This document shows positions 45,711-53,512 of a DNA stretch of 53,512 bases, piece after piece (the first letter of the stretch is position 1; every line of letters starts with the position of its first letter). The position numbers and the translations under genes are program-made. The notes under the pieces are model-generated. The model did not search any database and was not told the origin of the DNA. It saw nothing but the letters and a program-made list of their open reading frames with translations. The DNA is from Fragilaria crotonensis (Eukaryota; Bacillariophyta; Fragilariophyceae; Fragilariales; Fragilariaceae): NCBI GenBank assembly GCA_022925895.1, contig JAKSYS010000430.1, positions 1 to 53,512 of the forward strand, given 5' to 3'.

Positions 45711-45791
45711 TGTCGTTGCCTTGTCCTCAATCTACAGGCTAGCTCATCCTCGTCTTTATCCATGCCGTCGTCATAGTCATCGTGGTCGTCG

Positions 45792-45835
<44 letters not shown>

Positions 45836-47026
45836 CTCCTCATCGTCATCGTCGTCCTCATTGTCTTCCTTCTCCTCGTCATCCTCCACCTCATCATCGT
45901 CATCGTCATCGTCATCTTCATCCTCCTCATCGTCATCCTCCACATCATCAAGCTTCCTATAATCCTCACCCTTGAGGTTTCCATAGTAGCCAACGAAATT
46001 CGCATCAATAGTTGCCATGAGCTCTTCGATGCCACTATTCTTGGACGAGCTTGTAACATGAATAAGCGGTCCTTGACTACCTTTCCGTTGGTAGAGTTGG
46101 CTATGAAATCTCATGCACGCGTCATTCGAAAATCGAATCAACTGTGGCAACGACACTCGATCCGCTTTGGTCAAGACCACAGTGTATGGTATTTCCGCTT
46201 CGTCGAACCAACCCATAATGTTGCGGTCAAATTGAGATGTTCCCCTCCGAGAATCAACCAGCATTAATGTACGAGTCAGTGTTCCTTTATCTCGACGAGA
46301 TAGAAGAAAGTCTTGTGTCTTTTCTTGCCAGCTCGCAACGTTCTTGTCTGGTGCCTTGGCGAATCCATAGCCTGGTAAATCAATCAAGAATCCCACCGCG
46401 GAGGAAACATTTTGAGGATCCGAATGTTTGCCGCTTGGCATCAAACCATAGTAATGAACTGTTTGGGTCCTTCCTGGCTGCTTACTGGACTTGGCCAAGT
46501 TTTTTCTCATAATGGCGTTAATGAGCGTGCTCTTTCCCACATTGGACCGTCCGAGGACAGCAACTTCCGGAATATCATATGTTGGAGGCTTGTGATCAAA
46601 GAGTTTGGGACTCATGTAATGAAATTCTGCGCCGCGGAAGGATGGAGGGATTGTCCGTTCTAGAAAGAGTTCCTGTGCATCAATGCCAAATTCCTCAGTA
46701 GCACACTTTGCAACATAGACGTTGGGTGATCCAGTGACTGATAAATAGGCATCAGGAACGACAGCATTCTGCGGTTGGATCGATGCTGATGCTGCAGCAG
46801 AGAGTTTGGATGGAATTCGTTGTGTCGTTGGAACCTTGTTTTCTTTGGCAGCTCGCGTGCTGGCTCGTGTCCCTCCGGATGGATTTCCTTTCGCTTTCAC
46901 GTTCCCTTTCCCTTTTACGTTCGCATTCACTTTAGCATTCGCGTTCACTTTTGAAGCCAGACCCCGTTCTGATGATAACAAATGTACGAAAGACGAAGCT
47001 CCTCTGGAAAGCTGTCTTCGTATCAT
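45707..47026 (-). CDS. EngB/YihA-type GTPase with organelle presequence and poly-acidic tail
   Basis: This 439-aa single-exon protein starts at ATG 47026. TRAFAC-class GTPases of this group assist large-ribosomal-subunit assembly in bacteria and organelles. Residues 1-25 (MIRRQLSRGASSFVHLLSSE) look like a mitochondrial presequence. A low-complexity NANAKVNANVKGKG stretch follows, from short repeats in the DNA at about 46895-46960. G motifs are GRSNVGKST, GRTQT, DLPGYG, TKAD and TSSSKNSG, all intact. The tail is about 70 residues of almost pure Asp/Glu, encoded by a long TCATCG-type microsatellite at about 45783-45945. It ends MDKDEDELACRLRTRQRH, and its stop codon TAG (45709-45707) lies in the terminal repeat of the neighbouring MITE-like element. 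The family is certain; which organelle is inferred. Confidence 0.9.
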
Positions 47027-47531
47027 TGCAATGCTGCTACGATGTATCAGTGCGCCGCAATCAGAGTGTGATCTGTTGCCAAATGTGCTACAAGTACTAG
47101 TAGTTACTAGTACTCCAGTAGCTGTTAGCTAGTGGCGTAGAGGATGAGATTTTGACGTCACGAGTCATGCCACTTGTGAGCGTCCGATGATGAATGGTCC
47201 TCCTCGGACCATCGAGTATCTTCCATCGTTTCCTGTGCAGTACCATGTAGCAAGTAATAATCCAGTATATCCACCCCAGATATACACAACGCAAACACCA
47301 GCCCTGACAGTACAGCATGTTCCAGACAGACAGTAATCACGTCGGCGCTCTAGACTCTAGCTAGAGTACAGGTATGCCAGTTAAGAATGTCTATAGCGTT
47401 ATCACAACGATTGGGGCTTGCTGCATCATTGCACATCTGCTTGGAAACAGTAAGACGTGCACACGAATCAAACTTGCGCGTCCGATTCGAGTCCAATGAC
47501 TCATTCTCGGACTACACCAAGCACGAGCAGA
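47027..47531. other. Intergenic, no gene seen
   Basis: This 505-base gap lies between two minus-strand genes: upstream of the EngB-type gene and downstream of the oxidoreductase. A TAGTACTAG/CTCCAGTAG tract at 47092-47132 is the only notable element. Confidence 0.5.
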
Positions 47532-49166
47532 TCAATCGACGAGGGCAGAGCAATCGGTAGAAAATCCATTGACAAATACACCCCGCCTCAAGTGAATTTC
47601 AGCCATGATATCACGTAGTGTATCTCCCGCAACCATACGCACCACAAGCAATGAGATGCCTCTGGCCAAGGTATCAAGTTCTTTGGTATCGGCGATTGCA
47701 CTTAAATTTCCTCCGCTTGGTGTCAGGAGATAGTCTCTGATGCTCTCGCAAAAAGCATTCGGGTCTTTATCAGGAAGACCCATCCAAATTTCCGAGAATG
47801 GTTGACCATGCGATTCAGAAGCGCATTTAAACTCATACCAGCCTTCTTCTAGGTTGTATTTCATGCCATCAGCATATACTGTGCCTCCAGTAAATTCATT
47901 CAACCTTGGGGCTCCATCCAACCAACCGACAAACGTGCCATTCCCATCGTGGTGTTGGGGCACTAGCCATCGGATCAATGCTGCGTAGGCGAATACCGTG
48001 GCGACTGTGATTGGTTTGTGTTGAGATACCAGGTCAACGATCGTACCAGACCATCGAATGCCAGCTTTGGCAGCTCCATTTTGCGTTATGAAAAAACTCG
48101 ATAGCCCAAAATATGGATGCGCCAAACGTGCCTTCCAATCGACCCAACAGGCCGTTGATTCCTCGTCACCGTACGGAGAAGCGGCGAGAATTTGATCCTG
48201 CACCAAGGATTCCAGATATGATTCAATCCATAGTTCACGAAAGCTTTCCGTCCCGGGAACGTCCGTCGTGAGTATCCCCTGAAGTGCCATGGCATGTGCC
48301 ACAGCTGTATGCGTTCCGTTGGCAATTCGTAGTTTCAACCCTAAATCGGCGTCCAACTGCTCCCGCGTGGACCGCACGACGACGCCTTCCAATTTGGTTT
48401 CGCGAAAGGCTGTCGGTAAGTTATTGTGTGGGTCCAAAATGACAAGAGCCTTGGCCGGGAGTGGCTCCGCGCGAGGTACGTTGGGATCGTCAGGACGTGA
48501 CGATGTGATACGATCCACCATGGTATTGAGGCAAACGACGTAGTTGTTCAAAAAATCCAGCATGGTACTGTCGCCGCTGTCTTTCTCCTTGATTGCTATG
48601 GTTTGTAGATGTGACTGAATGACATTTCCGTTGTCAGCAACGTTGTCCATGTCAAGGATACAAATCTTTTCTGTGCGCTTCTGGTTCCCTTTCGATATGG
48701 CTCGCAATAGCTCCATTAAATCCTTCATAGCACCTGACTCGGCAGATACCAACCCAGCTTCTGTAACACCAACACCAATAATGAGAACATGTTGTTCCAA
48801 CGAAGCGATAAATTCCCACGTTGCCGCTCGAGTCTCTGGATTTCCCAAGGAAAATGCCCCGTAACATGCAACTCGGTCTGTGACAACATCACCTGAAGCA
48901 AACACTGTGTCTACTTCGTAGTACGATGACAATGATACCGCGCTGGATGAAGACTCTTTCTCATCCCAATCTTGCCGTTGCTGCTGCCGTTGCATCATGC
49001 ACATGTAGTTCAAAAACGATGTTCCACGCGTCTGTATCAACGCAGGATAGAAACCTGCACGGTTTAAAACGGGAACCAACACATTTCGCAAGAAACGACC
49101 TGTTCCCAAACACAAGCAGTTCACTTTGGCACTAGCATCGTCGGTCTTGAAGGAGGACATGGACAT
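47532..49166 (-). CDS. Mannitol dehydrogenase-family oxidoreductase
   Basis: This intact 544-aa frame starts at ATG 49166 (MSMSSFKTDD); the frame is open eleven codons further upstream but only from a TTG. The N-terminal Rossmann domain opens CLGTGRFLRNVLVPVL, with AYGAFSLG-type strands and ILDMDNVADNGNVI, the NAD-site pattern of mannitol dehydrogenase/tagaturonate reductase proteins. The C-terminal helical domain holds the K-x4-N-x2-H signature in KLRIANGTH, which carries the catalytic lysine. It lacks a targeting peptide, so it is probably cytosolic. The likely reaction is NAD(P)-dependent interconversion of a polyol or uronate with its keto sugar; the exact substrate cannot be told. The protein is longer than the bacterial mannitol enzymes because of a Gln-rich insert near residues 60-75. 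Confidence 0.82.
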   Translation of the reverse strand: MSMSSFKTDDASAKVNCLCLGTGRFLRNVLVPVLNRAGFYPALIQTRGTSFLNYMCMMQRQQQRQDWDEKESSSSAVSLSSYYEVDTVFASGDVVTDRVACYGAFSLGNPETRAATWEFIASLEQHVLIIGVGVTEAGLVSAESGAMKDLMELLRAISKGNQKRTEKICILDMDNVADNGNVIQSHLQTIAIKEKDSGDSTMLDFLNNYVVCLNTMVDRITSSRPDDPNVPRAEPLPAKALVILDPHNNLPTAFRETKLEGVVVRSTREQLDADLGLKLRIANGTHTAVAHAMALQGILTTDVPGTESFRELWIESYLESLVQDQILAASPYGDEESTACWVDWKARLAHPYFGLSSFFITQNGAAKAGIRWSGTIVDLVSQHKPITVATVFAYAALIRWLVPQHHDGNGTFVGWLDGAPRLNEFTGGTVYADGMKYNLEEGWYEFKCASESHGQPFSEIWMGLPDKDPNAFCESIRDYLLTPSGGNLSAIADTKELDTLARGISLLVVRMVAGDTLRDIMAEIHLRRGVFVNGFSTDCSALVD

Positions 49167-49790
49167 GAATGAATAGCCGGAAGGATGCGGATCATCCAAA
49201 TTGTATGCACATGTGTACTTGAGACAGGAGTACTACAGCATGCAATGTTGTATCATTTGTCGGCAGTGCATCCGGACGTGGATTCACTGATTCACTATTC
49301 ACTCCCAACTCCCAACCTCGTACCATGTACCTGGTAGTAGTACATGTACAAGTACTGGTACCATGCCATGTATCTTCCAGTATTCGTATCATACCAGGTT
49401 CATGTGTAAGACTATTCAAGTATTGTACTTGAGTACATTACTGGGAGTTGGGGACCCAAAACCCCCGAGACGACAGACTGATGTCCTATGTCCTGTGATA
49501 CGAGTACTGTAGTGTGTAGTGTAGCCCAGAAGATGACAGACGCGGCCGCGATGAATTTGCACGTACGATATATGGATATGCACCGGTAGTGCAAGTACAA
49601 GGTGCAAGTATCGCAGCGCAATAGTAGTGCTTGTACTGGTACATTCACAGCAACAATCAGAAACTGCTCTTGATATCTACCGGTAGTACTATGTACTCCA
49701 GTACAATGTACTATATCATTGATATTTGGTACCTGGTAGTACGTAGTACAAAGTACTGGTGCTGCACACCTGCACTCCAGCTGTCTTTGG
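49167..49790. other. Intergenic with two GTAC islands
   Basis: Upstream of the oxidoreductase, GTAC words crowd 49320-49440 and 49600-49760. No supported ORF. Confidence 0.55.
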
Positions 49791-49791
49791 T

Positions 49792-50260
49792 AGATGCCGA
49801 AGCGCACTGGATGGTCTGATGGCACGCTTCATAGAACCAATTGGCCTGATGCCCACCCATGGAAAGCACTTCAAGTCCCACGAACTAGTTATCGAGTAGC
49901 CCGATCTTACATCAGGCGAATTGTCTGTCAGCATCGCGCGGAAGAACAGCTACATACCATCCTACAAAGGCATGATACTTCGGTAGATGGATCGAACCAG
50001 GCAGTGCGAGTGACGGTGCATCTTGTGTTGATGACCGAACCGCTTTCCATGCGGAATGCTGGTACGGACGACGAGCGATATGCAAGCAGGAAGGAACACG
50101 AATCGGGTCCCTGGCATGCCATCATGAGTTTCAAGTTGATGTTGATGTTGATTGCCTCAGGACTTGGTTGAAACGAAAGAATCACTGTCCCTTATGCAAT
50201 GGGCAGGGTGCTGAATTGAGAGTGACATGCCGAGCCTTAGAATCATGGCTATCTTGACGA
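49792..50260 (+). pseudogene. Decayed RING-H2 finger gene
   Basis: In one plus-strand frame, 50066-50203 reads AICKQEGTRIGSLACHHEF, then QVDVDVDCLRTWLKRKNHCPLC. The end (CLRTWLKRKNHCPLC) is a textbook RING-H2 finger of E3 ubiquitin ligases. Three features argue for decay: the first zinc-binding Cys is Arg, the second His of the H2 pair is Gln, and a GTTGAT triplication (50135-50152) stretches the H-x2-C spacing. Upstream, a protein-like piece (ARFIEPIGLMPTHGKHF at about 49820) is in another frame and followed by stops. A live ligase is unlikely. Downstream fragments up to 51215 may or may not belong to it. Confidence 0.55.
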
Positions 50261-50282
50261 GGTCGCCTTCGGTGACTCGACT

Positions 50283-51215
50283 TTGTCCATTTGGTTGAGC
50301 GCAACCTTTGAGCTGGCTTTGAAGCATCGCTGTTGTTCCTTGATGAACTTGATGTTTTATCGAGTCCGTCTGTTCGTGCTGCTGCATTCGAGAGAATCTC
50401 TTTACATGGTGAGCAATTTGTCGTTGTGTCGTCGTCGTACATGCCGCAATAATGACCCGGGGCGCCGAAAGGATACAGGGGCGATGACCTGGTACGTGGA
50501 GTACTCTACTGGTAAATCCCGAAAATGCGTGCGGCTACATTATGTTTGACAAACGGAAGGAGTGAGAACGTCATGTTCGTGGGCCCTCTAAGCCCATCAT
50601 CACTCCCTGTCACCCGCAATAACCAACGTTCTAGCTGGAGACAGTTGGGTTTCTCATATACTTGACTGGTCCTAAGCACCTCGAACTTGGCTATCGATGT
50701 TTGTGGTCTTGCAAACTTACGCTGACAGACATTATTTAACTGGAACCTTTAATTTGTCAAGTGGGCTCACTTTTCCTCTCCCATCTGCACCTTCAGCGTC
50801 CGTCAAGGTTTTTTGGAACGAAAGGAGCGCCTGCCTATTTGATGAAACCGAGATCACATTCTCCGACGTCCGCATCGAACATGAAACCAATGTCGCCACA
50901 ATTTGTTGACAACTCTTCCAGGACAAGAGAATTGTTTTATCTATGAACGCTCCGGTTCTCGAGCTCTTTATTGCGGAGTGCTATCATGGATGTACAATGC
51001 GAAAGTGGACATATTGTTATGCCATCATTACAATCAAGCGCTTCACCGCTGGATCCGACAGCAACATCGTAATGGATGACCTAGCACGGTCAGGCTTGGA
51101 GGCGTCTACTGTAGCACAAAGCAATGTCTACTATCGCACCCATGACAAAACAACCGGGACAGCAATCCTGAATTTCAACGGCGATGGATATCACGTTGCT
51201 GTGGAAGCGCTTTAG
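50283..51215 (+). other. Protein-like fragments of unknown origin
   Basis: Three fragments have coding-like composition. At about 50320-50440 a frame reads FEASLLFLDELDVLSSPS and FERISLHGEQFVVV. From ATG 50697 a frame reads LTFPLPSAPSASVKVF and ITFSDVRIEHETNVATIC, then a TGA at 50907-50909. The same frame continues in register through NAPVLELFIAECYHG and DDLARSGLEASTVAQSNVYY to a TAG at 51213-51215. A single in-frame stop inside an otherwise open 170-codon stretch suggests either a decayed gene or a base error. No family is recognised. Confidence 0.3.
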
Positions 51216-51367
51216 TTGAATCTGTTGGTGTTTTATTGATCATTCGCCAGGCCATCACATCTGCACCTTCTCGACACTATCGCTACGCTCAGCGGAAGCG
51301 GACGTGACGGAAAAAGGAACGAGTTGAACAAAAAAGTCGAGCATTCGTAATTGTTTCAGTTGTTGTT

Positions 51368-51411
51368 TTCATAAGATCTTCAGTGCAGATTCATAAGATC
51401 TTCAGTGCAGA
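51368..51411 (+). repeat. 22-bp perfect tandem duplication
   Basis: TTCATAAGATCTTCAGTGCA plus GA occurs twice head to tail at 51368-51389 and 51390-51411, without a mismatch. Confidence 0.9.
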
Positions 51412-52087
51412 ACAGTTCGATTTTCTGAGAACACTCTGGTGCTGCCATTCTAGTTTTAGTACACAACTCCTCTTATCCTCCTTTGGACATTCTCTCACAT
51501 CGGGTTCCAACAGTCGTTTCTTTCCTTCATCCTGAAATAAAAAACGATCTCGTTAAATAACACCTGTGAAATCACAAGCACTATCAATTAATTAAACAAT
51601 AAACACAACACAAACGATAGGCATAACTCATAACAGATACGTACCTCCACCACTCCAAATTACTTCACCTTGGAAGGAGACCCGCTGCTGCTTTTGCTTT
51701 TTCCAACTTTTTTGATATCACCTCCCCAGATCTCTGACGCGCCTCTGGACTTGTAAAGTTCTCGTCACCAACACCAAGAAACACTTCACGCCCTCCTTCC
51801 TTCCCGGCTGTCAAGGATAGTAGGCTACTGGATAAGTCCAGTACCGGTGAGACAGCGAATACTGTCGTTGACGAAACTAAGAAGAATGCGACGATCGGAC
51901 GGAATGTCAGATTCGAGTCAGACGTGAACTCAGAATTGAATTCACGATTGAACTTGGAAAAAGAATTCGAAAGTAATCGCGCTACGGATTTCCAAAGAGT
52001 CCAACAACCCAAGATTCCATCGGAGGACAAAAACTATGGAAAGTTGGAAAAAACATTAAACATGTAGGAGATTGGACAGAAGTCCAC

Positions 52088-52095
52088 TATAAAAG
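52088..52095 (+). promoter_or_regulatory. TATA box of the probable LTR promoter
   Basis: TATAAAAG lies 273 bases before the gag ATG, on the gag strand, followed by a purine-rich leader. This fits a U3/R promoter of a copia-type LTR. Confidence 0.5.
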
Positions 52096-52275
52096 AACTG
52101 GGAAGAATAAGAAGGAGACACAAGGAAGGAAGAAGGCAGGAGAAGGTTCTGGAGAGACAGAGAAGGGAACCTGGAAGAGGAGTTTAGTTAGAACCTAAAC
52201 TCATAACTTTTACTTTGCTGATTTTGTCAAGGCCTGACAACTGCAGTTATCACCCCATAACCAGAGCAAGTACTG

Positions 52276-52288
52276 TGGTACCGCGCTC
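52276..52288 (+). other. Possible tRNA primer-binding site
   Basis: TGGTACCGCGCTC begins with TGG, the complement of the tRNA 3' CCA. The implied acceptor stem would start with A, as in eukaryotic initiator tRNAs. The LTR end was not located, so this is a guess from position and sequence. Confidence 0.25.
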
Positions 52289-52360
52289 ACGATATCTGGG
52301 ATTCTCAACACGTTTTATAAAACGATTGCTTTTGAGAGTTAAGATCAAACGACGACGACG

Positions 52361-53512
52361 ATGGCGAGCGAAGCGACGATGAAGTCGAGTCCGCTCGAGA
52401 CGATCAAGGTCATTCCCTTTTGGGGAAACGACAAGACGAAGGGCGGTATGGAACCGCGAGAGTTCTTCAAGAAGGCAGAAGTGTTTGCTGCATCCAAAGG
52501 TTTTGAAAGGGGCCTGCTGGAAAAGTTGAAGCTGCCAAGCCCAGGGGCTGTGGAGTTGACGAAAGAGGAAGAACAAGCGCAGAAGTGGAACAACGACGCT
52601 CGCAATTTTTTGATTATGTCATGCCAGGGCGACGCATTTGCGATTATTGAGGCCAAAGAGACGGCGAACGACATGTGGAAAGCGTTGAAAAGTCGCTACG
52701 ATTTGAAGAAGACGAAAGATCTTGTGAAGGCAACTACGCAATTGGAAAAGTGCTACATGAAGAATGACATGGAAGACCCGCACATGTGGATATTGGAGCT
52801 CGAAAGGTTGAACAGAGAGGTCGGTAAGTGCGAAAATGGGACCATGAGAAGCCAAGAACAGATGCAAGCAACAATTTTGGCACGTTTGCCGAAACGACGC
52901 TACGAGGCCGTTATCACCTCGTTGAACGGCAAGATTGGGCGTGAGGGTATGGATCATCAAGACTTTGTTGAGGAGATCACAGGGCACTTCCAAATGTTTA
53001 TTGAGCCGTATAAGGGACGAATTCAAGAAAAGAGAGACGAAAAAGGAGGCGAACGAAATCAGAAACATTTGGCGCTCACGACGACCGGCGGACGAAACAG
53101 CTGGCGGCAGTTTAAAGGGAAGTGTAACAAGTGTGGAAAAGAAGGGCACAAGGCACGAGACTGCAAGAGCAATGAGGAGAGAAATGGAATCAATGTCAAG
53201 AATGGCAATGGAGTGCAAAATTCGTTTTCGGGAAAATGTTACAAATGTGGCCAAGTTGGGCACCGAGCGCAACACTGCAAAACTCAAGGAAACGACTCGG
53301 GAATGTTTGTCGGAATGGCTATTCACGAAACGAGAAACAGGGAGGAACCAATGGTGCAAAACGACATCGATCTGGATAAGCTTGCCCTGGAGATTCTCAA
53401 CGACATCGCGAACGATAACAGGAAACGTAAACCTGATACGGAGTTGGACCGCAAGTACAAGAAATTTGCCGAGACGATTATTGCCCTCGACGTATCGGAA
53501 CCGGAAGAAGAA
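52361..53512 (+). CDS. gag: Ty1/copia-type retrotransposon gag with two CCHC zinc knuckles (3' truncated by window)
   Basis: The frame is open from ATG 52361 (MASEATMKSSPLETIKVIPF) through the last base, 384 codons. The first 260 residues are the capsid-like part of copia gag: FWGNDKTKGGMEPREFFKKA, then ANDMWKALKSRYDLKKTKDL (the W...L..RY block common in copia gag) and ILARLPKRRYEAVI. Two nucleic-acid-binding knuckles follow, CNKCGKEGHKARDC and CYKCGQVGHRAQHC, both with the full C-x2-C-x4-H-x4-C pattern. The remainder is acidic and leads toward the protease, which lies outside. No stop or shift is seen, so the element may be young. It resembles the CoDi group of diatom copia elements; that placement is inference. 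Confidence 0.9.
   Translation, partial: MASEATMKSSPLETIKVIPFWGNDKTKGGMEPREFFKKAEVFAASKGFERGLLEKLKLPSPGAVELTKEEEQAQKWNNDARNFLIMSCQGDAFAIIEAKETANDMWKALKSRYDLKKTKDLVKATTQLEKCYMKNDMEDPHMWILELERLNREVGKCENGTMRSQEQMQATILARLPKRRYEAVITSLNGKIGREGMDHQDFVEEITGHFQMFIEPYKGRIQEKRDEKGGERNQKHLALTTTGGRNSWRQFKGKCNKCGKEGHKARDCKSNEERNGINVKNGNGVQNSFSGKCYKCGQVGHRAQHCKTQGNDSGMFVGMAIHETRNREEPMVQNDIDLDKLALEILNDIANDNRKRKPDTELDRKYKKFAETIIALDVSEPEEE

Larger units (their letters stand above)
51216..52360. other. Region upstream of the retrotransposon gag, probably including its 5' LTR
   Basis: The LTR boundaries could not be fixed because the second LTR is outside the window. A 22-bp tandem repeat lies at 51368-51411, a TATA box at 52088-52095 and a possible primer-binding site at 52276. 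A minus-strand frame (51665-52030; VFLGVGDENFTSPEARQRS) is protein-like but lacks an ATG, so I do not call it a gene. Confidence 0.45.

Noticed and set aside
45655-45975. Plus-strand frame rich in His and Arg
   Set aside because: It is the shadow of the poly-Asp microsatellite of the EngB-type gene on the other strand.
51665-52030. Minus-strand 121-codon frame as a gene
   Set aside because: It has no ATG and overlaps the probable LTR region; alternative frames near its end are equally plausible.
52250-53359. Minus-strand frames of 108-246 codons under the gag gene
   Set aside because: They are antisense shadows of an open gag frame with two intact zinc knuckles.

Overview
The window looks like nuclear DNA of a diatom, probably pennate. 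Several proteins start with a hydrophobic signal peptide and an A-F-V/I-A-P-like junction, the bipartite plastid import signal of algae with secondary red plastids. Other diatom signs are a long LRR receptor with a basic cytoplasmic half, a Ty1/copia gag with paired zinc knuckles, and short GT..AG introns of about 67-103 nt. Species cannot be fixed from this sequence.

Layout. 1-25.1 kb is a dense gene block: a YheT-type alpha/beta hydrolase (3' part), a plastid-type protein built from RPMD/GPLG repeats, a hydroxyacid dehydrogenase joined to a cupin, two tandem copies of a small glycine-rich membrane protein, threonine dehydratase, class I aldolase, an acyl-CoA transferase with a C-terminal EF-hand, a probable unknown gene, a MoeA/gephyrin-like molybdenum cofactor protein, a small plastid-type membrane protein, an LRR receptor-like protein and a P3A plasma-membrane H+-ATPase. 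25.1-39.7 kb is a gene-poor, AT-rich desert. It is dominated by a decayed inverted repeat about 9.4 kb across (26.66-36.10 kb), two arrays of a 10-nt A/G-rich motif, a hairpin element and decayed coding traces. 39.7-49.2 kb is gene-dense again: a homogentisate phytyltransferase-type UbiA enzyme, a RAD54 helicase fused to a bromodomain and two RanBP2 zinc fingers, an EngB-type GTPase whose stop codon lies in a short inverted-repeat element, and a mannitol-dehydrogenase-family oxidoreductase. 49.8-51.2 kb holds a decayed RING-H2 gene. The window ends in the gag of a copia-type retrotransposon that continues off the edge.

Most genes are independent housekeeping loci, not an operon. A loose theme is plastid and carbon/amino-acid metabolism: aldolase, tocopherol-type prenyltransferase, CoA transfer, threonine breakdown and polyol oxidation.

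A recurring oddity is that many reading frames break where one or two bases seem to be missing, often in short homopolymers or dinucleotide runs, while the flanking protein stays conserved. That pattern is best explained by deletion-type consensus errors. Two in-frame stops (RAD54 TAA, aldolase presequence TGA) are different in kind and deserve separate checking. All exon structures were read by eye from splice signals and frame continuity; no alignment or search was run.
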